Origin: Rebecca billardiae RCC1528
Lineage: Eukaryota > Haptophyta
NCBI GenBank assembly: GCA_965240325.2
Contig: OZ251255.1
Span: forward strand, 1 to 64,000
Direction of reading: 5' to 3'
Length of the DNA: 64,000 nucleotides
Part shown: positions 51,610 to 60,802 of the stretch, in pieces
Position numbering within the stretch: position 1 is the first letter of the stretch
Layout: every line of letters begins with the position of its first letter
Program-made: the position numbers and the translations under genes
The notes under the pieces: generated by a model
What the model was told of the DNA's origin: nothing
The model's database searches: none
What the model saw: the letters and a program-made list of their open reading frames with translations, nothing else

Positions 51610-52995
51610 ATGGCGACGCCGATGGCGTGCAACGCGGTGACCTGCGCCGGCCTCTGCTGCGCGGGCTTCACCCTCCTCGCCGCCACCGCCGTCCTCGGCT
51701 TCGCGCTGCCGCCGCAGCTGCAGCCGCAGCGCGACCAGTTCACGGCGCTCTTCCGCGACTACGGCGGCGGCGGCGAGGGGGGCGGCGACGGCGCGCGCGC
51801 GTCGTCGAGCAGCTGGGGCGCACCGTCGGAGCTCTTCTCCAAGATGCACAAGACGTGGAAGGAGATGCCCGACGTGCCCATCGGCATCGACCCCGAGCTG
51901 CCGCCGTCGATCGAGGACAAGCTCGACGCCGTCGAGCCGCAGGGCGGGCCCGAGTCGTGGGGGATCGACCGGATCGACCAGCGCGCCACGCCGCTGGACC
52001 ACGCGTACACGCCCAAGTACCTGGGCGACGGCATCCACGTCTTCGTCCTCGACACGGGCGTGTACGACGACCACGTCGAGTTTGGGACTCGGATCGGGCT
52101 GGGCGCCAACTGCGTCGACGTGGGCGCGGGCAAGGACTGCGACCCGGCGCTGCCCACGGACGACAAGAACGGGCACGGCACGCACGTGGCGTGCACCGCC
52201 GCCTCCGGCCCGTACGGCGTCGCGCCGCACGCCGTCGTCCACCCCGTCAAGGTGCTCGGCGACGACGGCGCGGGCGGCGTGGGCGGCGTGATCAAGGGGA
52301 TGGAGTGGGTGGGGCGGCTGGTGAAGGGACAGCGGTGGGAGGGCAAGGCGGTGGCGGTGATGTCGCTGGGCACGCCGCTCTCGCGCGCGCTGAACGAGAA
52401 CGCCGACGCGCTCGTCCACGCCGGCGTCCCCGTCGTCGTCGCCGCGGGCAACCAGGGCGCGGACGCGTGCGAGTACTCGCCCGCGTCCGCAGACGCGGTC
52501 ATCTCTGTGGGCGCGACCAACGCCAAGGACCGCCTGCCGTCCTTCACGAACTGGGGGCCGTGCGTGGACATCCTCGCGCCGGGCTCGTCGATCAACTCGT
52601 GCTCGATCAAGCACGACTCGGGCGACACGCGCAAGTCGGGCACCTCGATGGCCGCGCCGCACGTGGCCGGCGTGGTCGCGCAGCTGCTGCAGCAGGCGAT
52701 GGCGGAGGAGGGGCGGCGGCTCGACCCGGCGGCGGTGCGCGAGCGGCTGCTGGCCATCGCGGCGAAGAACGAGGTGGTGATCAAGGACGGGCAGAAGAAG
52801 TCGACGGTGACCGCGCTGCTGCAGATCCCCGCGCTCTCCGGCGCGCAGACCGCCAAGCCGCTCGCCACCACCTCGCAGCTCTGGCTCGTCGCGATCGGCG
52901 CGCTCGGCATGTGCGTGTGCGCGTGCGCGTGCGCGCTCAAGGCGTGGCTCGACCGCGACAAGGACGAGGGCGAGGAGAAGCTCGAGCTCGCCTGA
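51610..52995 (+). CDS. Membrane-anchored subtilisin-like (proteinase K type) serine protease
   Basis: Intronless, 461 residues. The catalytic triad is complete: Asp148 (FVLDTGVYDDH), His189 (NGHGTHVA) and Ser346 (SGTSMAAPHVAG), with oxyanion Asn281 in VAAGNQGADA. Domain order and DTGVYDDHVEF match the S8A proteinase K/kexin-like fold. Residues 10-33 form an N-terminal hydrophobic segment (signal anchor). Residues 424-446 (LWLVAIGALGMCVCACACAL) form a C-terminal span followed by an acidic tail ending KLELA. It is therefore predicted as a membrane-tethered protease of the secretory route or cell surface. A propeptide may be represented by residues about 70-115, but a typical inhibitor-I9 domain is not clear. 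The start was chosen at MATPMACNAV because it directly precedes the anchor. Confidence 0.93.
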   Translation: MATPMACNAVTCAGLCCAGFTLLAATAVLGFALPPQLQPQRDQFTALFRDYGGGGEGGGDGARASSSSWGAPSELFSKMHKTWKEMPDVPIGIDPELPPSIEDKLDAVEPQGGPESWGIDRIDQRATPLDHAYTPKYLGDGIHVFVLDTGVYDDHVEFGTRIGLGANCVDVGAGKDCDPALPTDDKNGHGTHVACTAASGPYGVAPHAVVHPVKVLGDDGAGGVGGVIKGMEWVGRLVKGQRWEGKAVAVMSLGTPLSRALNENADALVHAGVPVVVAAGNQGADACEYSPASADAVISVGATNAKDRLPSFTNWGPCVDILAPGSSINSCSIKHDSGDTRKSGTSMAAPHVAGVVAQLLQQAMAEEGRRLDPAAVRERLLAIAAKNEVVIKDGQKKSTVTALLQIPALSGAQTAKPLATTSQLWLVAIGALGMCVCACACALKAWLDRDKDEGEEKLELA

Positions 52996-53336
52996 GCCGG
53001 CGGCCCTGCGCCGGGCCGGGCCGGCGGGCGCGCGGGGGCGGGGAGGGCGTGGCCGGCGCGCCGGCGCGCGCCGCGGCGGTTGACTGACCGGCCATCACTA
53101 CGTTGATTAGACTTACCGCCAGCGGCTAGATAGAGACGAGAGGCCGCGCCCGCCCGGACCTGCTCGCCGGTCCGGGCGCGCGCGTGCTCGCCCGTCGCGT
53201 GCGCGCGCCGCTGCCCGCCACAAGCTCGATCGGTCGTCGGTGGGCGCTGCCAGCAAGCTCAACCGCCCCGCACGCGACTCCGCCACCCCCCGCCGCGCGC
53301 GCGCGCACGCACACACCACACAACCGCCCGGCCGAG
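52996..53336. other. Intergenic between protease and ALY/REF genes
   Basis: 341 bp between two genes transcribed in the same direction. Holds the protease 3' end and the ALY promoter. The 53250-53330 stretch is C-rich with an ACACACCACACAACC tract just before the ALY start. No gene. Confidence 0.45.
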
Positions 53337-55066
53337 ATGGACGCGAAGCTGGACAAGCCGCTCGAGGAGCTCATCAAGCAGAGCAAGGGCGCGAAGAAGG
53401 CCGCGGTGCAGGGCGACGGCGGCGGCGGCGGCGGGCCGGGCAAGAGCGGGCGGCGCGGCAAGGCCAAGGCGGCGAGCTCGCGCGCGGCGCCGTACCAGAC
53501 GGGCGGGCGGCGCGTGGTCTCGGCGGGCGGCACGATCCGCCAGCCATCGCCGCACCTCGCCATCGGCGGCGGCGCCGGCGGCCGCCCCACCGAGCTCACC
53601 ACCGCCAAGAACCGCGGCGGGCGCGGCGCCGGCGCGGCCGTGGGCGGCGTCGCCCCCGGCGGCACCAAGCTGTTCATCGCGAACCTCGACTTTGGCGTGA
53701 CGACGCAGGGTGCGCGCGCGGCCGTGCGGGGAGGCGAGGGAGAGCGGCGTGATCGCGCGCGCGGGCGGCGCCGCCTCCACGCCGCGCGGCCGTGCGCGCG
53801 GCCGAGGCGGAGGCGGAGGCGGAGGCGGAGGCGGAGGCGGAGGCGGAGGCGGAGGCGGAGGCGGAGGCGGAGGCGGAGGCGCGCCCGCGGCCGCGCGCGC
53901 GCGCGCGCCGCCGAGCGCCGCGCACGCCGGCCGCCTCGGCCCTTCCGCCCGGCCCGACGCGCCGTGCCCTCCCACCCGCCCCCACGCGCGCCCCGTCCGC
54001 GCCTGTGCCCGCGCGTGCGCGCAGACATCCACGACCTTTTCTCGGAGGTGGGCCCGCTGCGCGCCGCGCTGGTGCACTACGGGGAGGACGGCAAGTCGCT
54101 GGGCACCGCCTACGTGGTGCGCGCAGCGGGCGAGGGGGCGCTGCGCCGCGTGTGCGCGGTGTGGCTGCGGCGGTGGCGGCCGCCACGCACAGCTGGCTGT
54201 GCGCACGCGCGCGCCGCTCACGCGCCGCCCGCCCGCCCGCCCGCCGCGCGCGCGCCGTGTGTGCGCGCGCGCCTCTGCGCGCGCCTCTGCGCTTCGCCTT
54301 GGGCGCCGCCTTGGGTGCCGCAGGTGTTCCAGCGGAAGGAGGACGCGGCGGCTGCCGTCGATAAGTACCACAGCGTGCCGCTGGACGGGCGCCCCCTCAA
54401 CGTGCAGATGGTGCGCGCAGCCGCGGCGGCAGCGCAGCCGCACCGCAGCAGCGGCGGCAGCGGCAGCGGAGCGCGCGCCCAGCCACAGACCGGCGGCAGC
54501 GCCGCCCTCAGCCTCACCCTCAGCCTCACTCTCACTCTCACGCACGCCGCCCCGGCCGCGCGTGCGTGCGCTTGCCGCGCAGGTGGCCAAGGTGGCGCCG
54601 GCGATGGGCGGGATGGCCCCGCCCGGCGGCGGCGGCGGCGGCAGGCGAGGCGGCGGCGGCGGCGGCGGCGGCGGCGGCAGCGGTGTGCCGCCGCGCACTG
54701 TCGTCACGCTGGGTGGCGGCGCGCCGCGCGGTGGCCGCGGCGGCGGCGAGGACCGCGGGCGCGGGCGTGGCGGCGGGCGCAAGGGTGGCCGGGGCAAGGG
54801 CGGTGGCAAGGTGCTGCGCCGCGCGCGCGCCGCCCGCCCGCCTGCCGCGCGCGTCCGCCCCGCCCCTGCCACCCGGCGGCGCTCAGCAGACCGACGCCCA
54901 CGCCCACGCCCACGCCCCTCCCTCCCTCCCTGCCTCCCTCCCTGCCGCCGCCGCCACGTGTGCCGTGCCGCCGCGTGTGCCGTGCCGCCAGTCTGACGAG
55001 CCGGTGTCGATGGAGGCGCTGGACGCCGACCTCGACAGCTACCGCCAGGGCATGGCCGCCGAGTGA
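53337..55066 (+). CDS. ALY/REF mRNA export adaptor (THO/TREX subunit 4)
   Basis: Exons 53337-53709, 54025-54116, 54324-54410, 54583-54810 and 54992-55066 give 284 residues. The N-terminal helix MDAKLDKPLEELIKQSK is the UAP56-binding motif of the REF family. The RRM spans about 110-185, with RNP2 LFIANL (112-117) and RNP1 GTAYVVFQ (152-159), and ends PLDGRPLNVQM. An RGG-rich linker (GGGRKGGRGKGGGK) follows, and the C-terminal second UAP56-binding motif reads MEALDADLDSYRQGM. It couples splicing and transcription to nuclear export through TREX. Each exon boundary falls where the RRM would otherwise be interrupted by (GC)n sequence, which fixes the splice choices. The first intron (315 nt) is unusually long for this window and carries a (GAGGCG)n microsatellite. 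Confidence 0.94.
53804..53882. repeat. (GAGGCG)n hexanucleotide microsatellite in ALY intron 1
   Basis: About 13 perfect GAGGCG units in the longest intron of the ALY/REF gene. G-rich on the coding strand, so the intron RNA could form G-quadruplexes. Confidence 0.95.
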
Positions 55067-55822
55067 GCGCGGCGGGCGGCGCCAGTGCACGGCCGCGCCC
55101 GGCCACCGCCGCCGCCCCCCGCCCCCCGCCAGCCGGGGCCTGCCCCGGGAGGCGGGGGGGCGGCTGGCCGCAGGGCGGTGTGGCGGCGCGAGCGCGCGCG
55201 CGTGCCCTGCGCGCGGCTCGAGTCGGCCCAGCGGCCGTTGGCCTTGCACTCCGCCCTCCGCCGGCGCGCCGAGCTGCCGCTGCCCCCCTGCCCCCCTGCC
55301 CGTCTCTCCGCGCACACCGCCGGAGTGCACGCGCTGACGCGCGTGCTGCCCAGCCGGCGCCCGCGCGGCACAGCGGCACAGCCCTCACCGCCTGTGGCCT
55401 GTGGCCTGTGCCGCGCGCGGGTGCGGACGGCACGGCACCGGCGCGCGCGGCGCATCGTGATGGTCGCCAGTCGAAGCCGGCCAGCGGCCGCTCGATCGGC
55501 CATGCGACTGCCTCTGCCGCGCGTCTGATCGCGCGTGCCGTGTCCGTGAAGAAGCCGTGTGATGGCCCGCATCGCTCGCCCAGCCGAGTGGCGAGCGGCT
55601 GCTGCGGATCGGTGCGGACGATTGCTCGTTCGACGTCCGAGTCCGGGTCGGGCTCCGAGTCCGACGGCGACGCCTGTCGATCATCGAGTCACACTGTCGA
55701 CTGTCGCAGCTAGGCGCCGGCGGCGGGACCGACTCGGCCATGCTGGGCGCCGCTCCGATGGCACTGCTGTCTGCTCGGCTCGGCCTCGCCCTCGGGTCAC
55801 GTACAATCGTACATAATTAATA

Positions 55823-55857
<35 letters not shown>

Positions 55858-56197
55858 TGTATTATAATAATACTCTATATATATATATTATTTCAATAAT
55901 CTATATCTATATGACGATATATATGATGTATAACTGCTGCGCACGCGCAGCCGCGTATAGTAGTCGGCTGCTTCGTCATGCATGCGCGCAGCACTCAATA
56001 TATATAGTTTCAGATCATATGCGCGCGCGCACTATGTCGTCGCGCGTCGTCGCGCGCGATTCGCGGCGGTCATCATCTGATCATGATGCGCATGCATCCC
56101 GCCGGCCCGGGCCGCCCGCAGCGTGCGATCCGTGAATCCCCACGACACTAGGCGAGCGACGAGGCCGTAGGCGCATGCCGGGGGGCACGCAGCGTCG
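55067..56197. other. Convergent intergenic region with AT-rich island
   Basis: Between the ends of the ALY gene (+) and the RS-rich gene (-). 55067-55800 is GC-rich with no recognised product. 55818-56015 is an island of ATAATTAATAAATAATATAT and (TA)n runs, among the most AT-rich DNA in the window. Confidence 0.6.
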
Positions 56198-56211
56198 TCA
56201 TGCCGGCGCGC

Positions 56212-56249
<38 letters not shown>

Positions 56250-56599
56250 AGCTCGGACGGGGTCGCCGCTCCGCCCAGCGGCGCGGCCAAAGGCGGCGGT
56301 GGGGGCGGCGGCGGCGGCCGGCTTGGCTGCGCATCTGCCGAGCCGCTGCGCGCGACTTGTGGCGGCGGTGGGGGCGGCGGCGGCGGCGGCGGCGGCGGCG
56401 GCCGTGTTGCCACCGGCGGCGGCGGCGGCGGCGCCGCCGCCGCCCCCGCGCCATCCGCGGGTGAGCGCGATCGCTCGCGACTGTTGCCGCCGCCGCCAAC
56501 GCGCGGCGGCGGCGGCCCGTGCGGCCCAGCAGCGCTGCCGAGCAGGGCGCCGCCCACGACGCGGCGCGCGCCGACCGCCGTCTCGTGCAGCGGGGCGAG

Positions 56600-56630
<31 letters not shown>

Positions 56631-57809
56631 CGCGCCGCCGACTGCGGCGCGAGCTGCTGCTGCGGCGGCGGCGGCGGCGGCGGCGGCGGGCGCGCGCCCG
56701 CGCCGCCGCCCGCCGCTCTCGGCGGCGGCAGGGGCGGCGGCGGCGGCGGCCGCCGCGCGCCGCTCCGCGGCGAGTCGCGCGCGGGGCTGCTGCGCTCGCG
56801 CTCGCGCCTGGCGAGCTTGGACGGCGGCGAGCCGCGGTCGCGGCCGCGGTCGCGGTCGCGGTCGCGATCGCGGTCGCGGCTGCGGCTGCGGCTGCGGCTG
56901 CGGCCACGCCCGCCACGCCCAGGCCGCTGCGCGCCGCGCGAGTCCGACCGCGCGGCGCCGTCCGCGCGCGCCTCGGCGGCGCGCGGCTTGGCGCGGCCAG
57001 GGCTGCGGCTGCGGCTGCGGCTGCGGCTGCGGCGAGCGGCGCCGTCAGACGCGCCGCCGCGCTTGCGAGAGCCTCCGTTGTCGCTCTTGCTGCGGCCGCG
57101 GCCGCGGCTTCGGCTGCGGCTGCGGCTGCGGCTGCGGCTGCGGCGAGCGGCGCCGTCAGACGCGCCGCCGCGCTTGCGAGAGCCTCCGTTGTCGCTCTTG
57201 CTGCGGCCGCAGCCTCGCCCTCGGCCACGGCTGCGGCTGCGGCTGCGGCTGCGGCTGCGGCTGCGGCTGCGGCCGGCGCGCGCCGGCCGCGCGCGCTTCG
57301 CGTCGGAGCGGCTGCGCGAGCGGCTGCGGCTGCGCCCGCGGTGCGCCGAGCGCCCACGCCCGCCCTCCGGCGTGGGCGGCGCCGAGCCGCCGCCCCGGCT
57401 GCGCGTGCCGCCGCCGCGCGCCGACTCGGCCGCCTCCGCCACCCGCGGAGGAGGCGGCGGCGGCGGCGGCGGCGGCGGCTGCCTGGACGAGCCGCCGGCG
57501 GCGCCGCCGTTCGCACCGTGCGGCTCGGCGCGCGCCATGCCGCGCGCCGACCGGTCGGGCTCGCGCTCGCGCTCGCGCTCGCGCGAGCGCGGCCGCGGCT
57601 CACGGCCGCGCGCGGCCGTGGCCCGGGCGGCGCCGGTGGGCGCGGCCGCGTCGGCGTGTGCGGAGCGGCGTGCGCCCGGGGCGGCAGCGCCGTTGGGCGG
57701 GGCGCCGCGCGGGCCGGGGCGATCGCGCGGCGGCTGGCGCGGCACCGGCGGCTCCGGCTCGCCACGCCGGCGCTCGGGCGCGGCGCGCGCGTTGGCGCCG
57801 CCGCCGCGC

Positions 57810-57840
<31 letters not shown>

Positions 57841-58165
57841 CCGCGGCGCCCAAGCGCCCGGCCGTGTCCTCGCCGCGGGGCGGCGAGCGCTGCGGCGGCA
57901 GCGGCGGCGCCGCGGCGCCCAGGCGCCCGGCCGCGTCCTCGTCACGGGGCGGCGAGCGCCGCGGCGGCAGCGGCGGCGCCGCGGCGCCGAGCGCACGGGC
58001 GGCCGCTTCTGCTTGCCCCGCGCCCGGCGGCGGCTCAACGTGCCGGGGCGGCGGCGAGTCATAGCCCGAGCCGGCGTCCGAGCCGCCCTCCTGCAGGAGC
58101 GCGAGCGCGTCGTCGTCGCTGTCGCCCAGGATGTCGTCCTCGAGCAGCTCCGCGGCAGGCGGCAT
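56198..58165 (-). CDS. RS- and proline-rich nuclear protein, possible splicing factor
   Basis: A single frame of 655 residues. The start at 58165 (MPPAAELLEDDILGDSDDDA) gives an acidic, ordered-looking N-terminus. It is followed by three repeats of a GAAAPPLPP...SPPR module, RS/RERE dipeptide tracts (KSDNGGSRKRGGASDGAARR duplicated, a 111-bp direct repeat at 57031 and 57142), and polyproline runs. No RRM or other folded domain was found, so it resembles SR-like or SRm160-type scaffold proteins rather than classical SR factors. All frames are open in this simple-sequence DNA, but only this one gives the RS pattern with acidic residues in sensible order. Part of the C-terminal third could instead be intronic. 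Confidence 0.6.
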
Positions 58166-58474
58166 CTCGAGCGCGCGCTTGCTGCGCTGCCAGTGCGGGC
58201 CACCCGTCGCGAAGCCGTGCGCGCGCTGTGCGCTGTGCTGTGAACCACGCGGTCGAGACCGCGCCGTGCACGCGCGGCCCGCCAAGGTATGCGGGTAAGA
58301 GAGAGCGCGGGCGGTTATTAGGCGACGCCATCGTGGACCGGTGGCGCAGCAAGGCGGTTATCGGCTGGCTTCTGCTGGACTGCAAGCAGGGTGGCTGCCG
58401 CTGGTGTGCACGCGAGCAGCGCTTGCACTGACGGAGGGGGCCGGCTCGCCTAGCGCGCGGCCGCGCTCGCAGCC
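58166..58474. promoter_or_regulatory. Divergent intergenic region, RS-rich gene / LC8
   Basis: 309 bp separate the start codons of the RS-rich protein and LC8. 58285-58345 is the least GC-rich part (GGCGGTTATTAGGCGACGCC). A bidirectional promoter is inferred from spacing. Confidence 0.35.
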
Positions 58475-59194
58475 ATGGCGGCCGAGGGAGAAAAGGTGGT
58501 GACGGAGGAGGAGAAGCCCTCCGAGCTCACGATGGACACGGAGGTGCTGCGCAAGACGTGCAACTATGCGCTGATCAAGGTGACGGAGGCGCGCGCGCAC
58601 ATGCACCGCACCGCGCGCACGTGCTGCCTGGGCAGGGCCGCGGTGGTCTTGGCGCGGCACGCCGCCCGCGCTCTCTCACACGCGCCCCTCGCCCCGCCCC
58701 GTGCGCCTCGTCAGAACTGCGACATGAACGAGGAGATGCGGCAGGACTGCATCGAGCTCGTGATCACGGCGATCGAGAAGTACCAGGCCAACTACGAGGT
58801 GCGCAGCCCCGCCAGCACGCGCGCGCAAGGGGCGGGCACGCGCGCGCTCACCCCTCGCGCTGCCGCGCCCCCCTCTTCCCCTCCAGTCCGCGTGCCGGCT
58901 GGTGAAGGAGACGATGGACAAGAAGTACGGCGAGTACTGGTGCGTCATCATCGGCGGCGGGTTTGGCTTCGAGGTCACGCACGAGGTGCGCGCGCAGGCG
59001 GCGCGTGCGCGGGGCGGGCGCGCCGCGGCCCGGCCGCTCAGCCGCGCGCACGCCCGTCCGCGCGCACGCTCACTCCGCCACGGCGCCACACGCGCACGCC
59101 CACCGCGCAGGTGAAGCACGTGATCTGGCTCTTCTTTGGCGGCTCGCTCGCCGTGCTCGTCTTCAAGGCGGGCGCGCGGCAGACGGGCGTGTGA
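58475..59194 (+). CDS. LC8-type dynein light chain (DYNLL)
   Basis: Exons 58475-58579, 58715-58798, 58887-58985 and 59111-59194, all phase 0, give 123 residues. The core matches LC8 almost block by block: NCDMNEEMRQDCIELVITAI, EKYQANYESACRLVKETMDK, KYGEYWCVIIGGGFGFEVTH, and the final strand VIWLFFGGSLAVLVFKAG. The strand that binds partner peptides is intact. About 15 extra N-terminal residues (MAAEGEKVVTEEEKPSEL) are lineage-specific. LC8 is a dimeric hub of dynein motors and many other complexes, including axonemal radial spokes, so it fits a flagellated cell. The first donor is GTGACG, one of few in this window not beginning GTGCG. Confidence 0.96.
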   Translation: MAAEGEKVVTEEEKPSELTMDTEVLRKTCNYALIKVTEARAHMHRTARTCCLGRAAVVLARHAARALSHAPLAPPRAPRQNCDMNEEMRQDCIELVITAIEKYQANYEVRSPASTRAQGAGTRALTPRAAAPPSSPPVRVPAGEGDDGQEVRRVLVRHHRRRVWLRGHARGARAGGACAGRARRGPAAQPRARPSARTLTPPRRHTRTPTAQVKHVIWLFFGGSLAVLVFKAGARQTGV

Positions 59195-59596
59195 GCACGG
59201 GCTGAGCCTGCGAGCGGTCCGAGGGCTGGTGCGGTGGAGGCGAGGCGCGTGCCGGTCCGAGGCGTTCAGCGGCCGCCCGCCTGGCGCCTTGTGACCGAGC
59301 CGGCGTCCGCGGAGGCCGAGCCGTGCCGCCAGGCTCATCTGCGGCTGCCGGCGGCGCGCGGTCCGCGTCAGACTCACTTGGGTACTGTCATTGAGCACTG
59401 CTACGATGCAGACGACCGTATATGCCATGAACCGGTTCAAGCTCGGGCTGTCACCTTAGCACAACTGCTAGCTCACACCGTCGCCGTCATCTGCACGACG
59501 ATGATCCGACTACTGTCATATCAGTGTCAAATGACGAAATAATACAGCATCTTGCTTACTTGGTAGGTGTACGTACGGGTACAACACTCGCGAGCG
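59195..59596. other. Intergenic between LC8 and SSXT genes
   Basis: 402 bp, the last 200 lower in GC. No gene. Holds the LC8 3' end and the promoter of the SSXT gene. Confidence 0.45.
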
Positions 59597-60109
59597 ATGG
59601 CGGCGACCAACGGCAGCGACGCGCACGCGCCGCCGGGCCCTGCGGCGGGCAAGGGCGGCGCGGCGGCCGGGCAGCCGGCGGCGGGGCCGGAGCGCGCGCT
59701 CGAGCCGCAGCCGCACCCGCCCGCGCTGACGCCCGACCAGATCGGCGCGTACCTCGCCGAGAACGCCGCCATGCTGGAGGCGGTGCAGGCGCACATTGCG
59801 CGCGCAGACCACCGCGCGACCATCGTGCACGCGCTGCGGCTGCAGCAGAACCTGCTCTTCCTCGGCGCGGACGCGGACGCGCACGCAGAGATCCGGCCAT
59901 ACGGCCCGAGCGCGCCGGCGACGGAGCCGTTTGACGTGCGCGAGGCCCACGCAAACTGCGCGCCGGCCGCCGGCGCCGACGGAGCGGAAGCGGCGCCGCC
60001 GCCCGGCGCAGCGGCGCGCGCGGCGCCACCCGCCGCGGCCGGCGGTGAGCACGCGGATGCGCCACGATCTGCTCGGCGGGGCGGGGCGGAACGACCGGCT
60101 GCGGGTTGA
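59597..60109 (+). CDS. SS18/GIF-type (SSXT domain) transcriptional coactivator
   Basis: 170 residues from ATG at 59597. Residues about 44-100 (LTPDQIGAYLAENAAMLEAV...HALRLQQNLLFLGADADAH) match the SSXT/SNH domain of SS18 in animals and GRF-interacting factors in plants, including the NLLFLxxxAD end. SS18 proteins are subunits of SWI/SNF (BAF) remodellers, and GIFs pair with growth-regulating factors. The rest is Ala/Pro-rich without the QPGY repeats of animals. A GGTGAG donor-like site at 60045 leaves open a further 3' exon, so the C-terminus is uncertain. A likely nuclear protein. Confidence 0.88.
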   Translation: MAATNGSDAHAPPGPAAGKGGAAAGQPAAGPERALEPQPHPPALTPDQIGAYLAENAAMLEAVQAHIARADHRATIVHALRLQQNLLFLGADADAHAEIRPYGPSAPATEPFDVREAHANCAPAAGADGAEAAPPPGAAARAAPPAAAGGEHADAPRSARRGGAERPAAG

Positions 60110-60802
60110 CGCTGCCGGACGCACGGGCGTGCGCCACCTGCCCGTGGCACCGCAACGAGCGCAGACCATCACGCGCTCATGCTCCGCTGAGGCGGACGCC
60201 CCGGCGCGGCGCGGCCAACCGCCGCTGCCCCTCCGCGGCCAGCCAACCGACCCGCGAGCTCGGAAACCGCCAAGCCGCCCGTGCCATAACCGGCGGATGG
60301 AGCCGCGGCTGGCGCGCGTGCCCGCGCGCTCGCAGCCACGCCCACGCGCGTGGCGGCACGCTCGCGCGCGTGCTCGTCACTGGGCCGCGCGCTGTCGGCA
60401 TGGCGCTCGGCGCGGCGCCACCGGCCTCTGCAGTGCGCCCCGATGCCGAGACGTCGACGACGACGTCCATGCATGCGCGGGCGGCGACGATGAATGACGG
60501 TGGCCGGACGAGGGCGAGGGGGCCGCGAGGGCGACGAGCCGGTGGGCGCGAGGACGGGCGGCAGCCGGCACGGCGACTGACTGACTCAGTGACTGAGTGG
60601 GACCATGATGATGCGCCTCATCATCGTTCTTCGTTCGTACGTGGCCGTGGCCGGCAGGCAGCGCCATGGCTGTGCTGACATCGTCGCGTGTGCCCGCTCT
60701 TGCGATCAGCTAGACTCTCAGTGGCGCGGCAATGCACGTACACGATCGACATGCAGTGATCGTGACGGTGTGATGACGACTGCTCATCTTGAGCGCGCAG
60801 CG
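60110..60802. other. Intergenic, no gene recognised
   Basis: Holds the 3' flank of the SSXT gene and the promoter of the dispersed RCC1 gene. Frames open at 60605 upstream of the RCC1 start encode nothing recognisable. No RNA gene seen. Confidence 0.5.
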
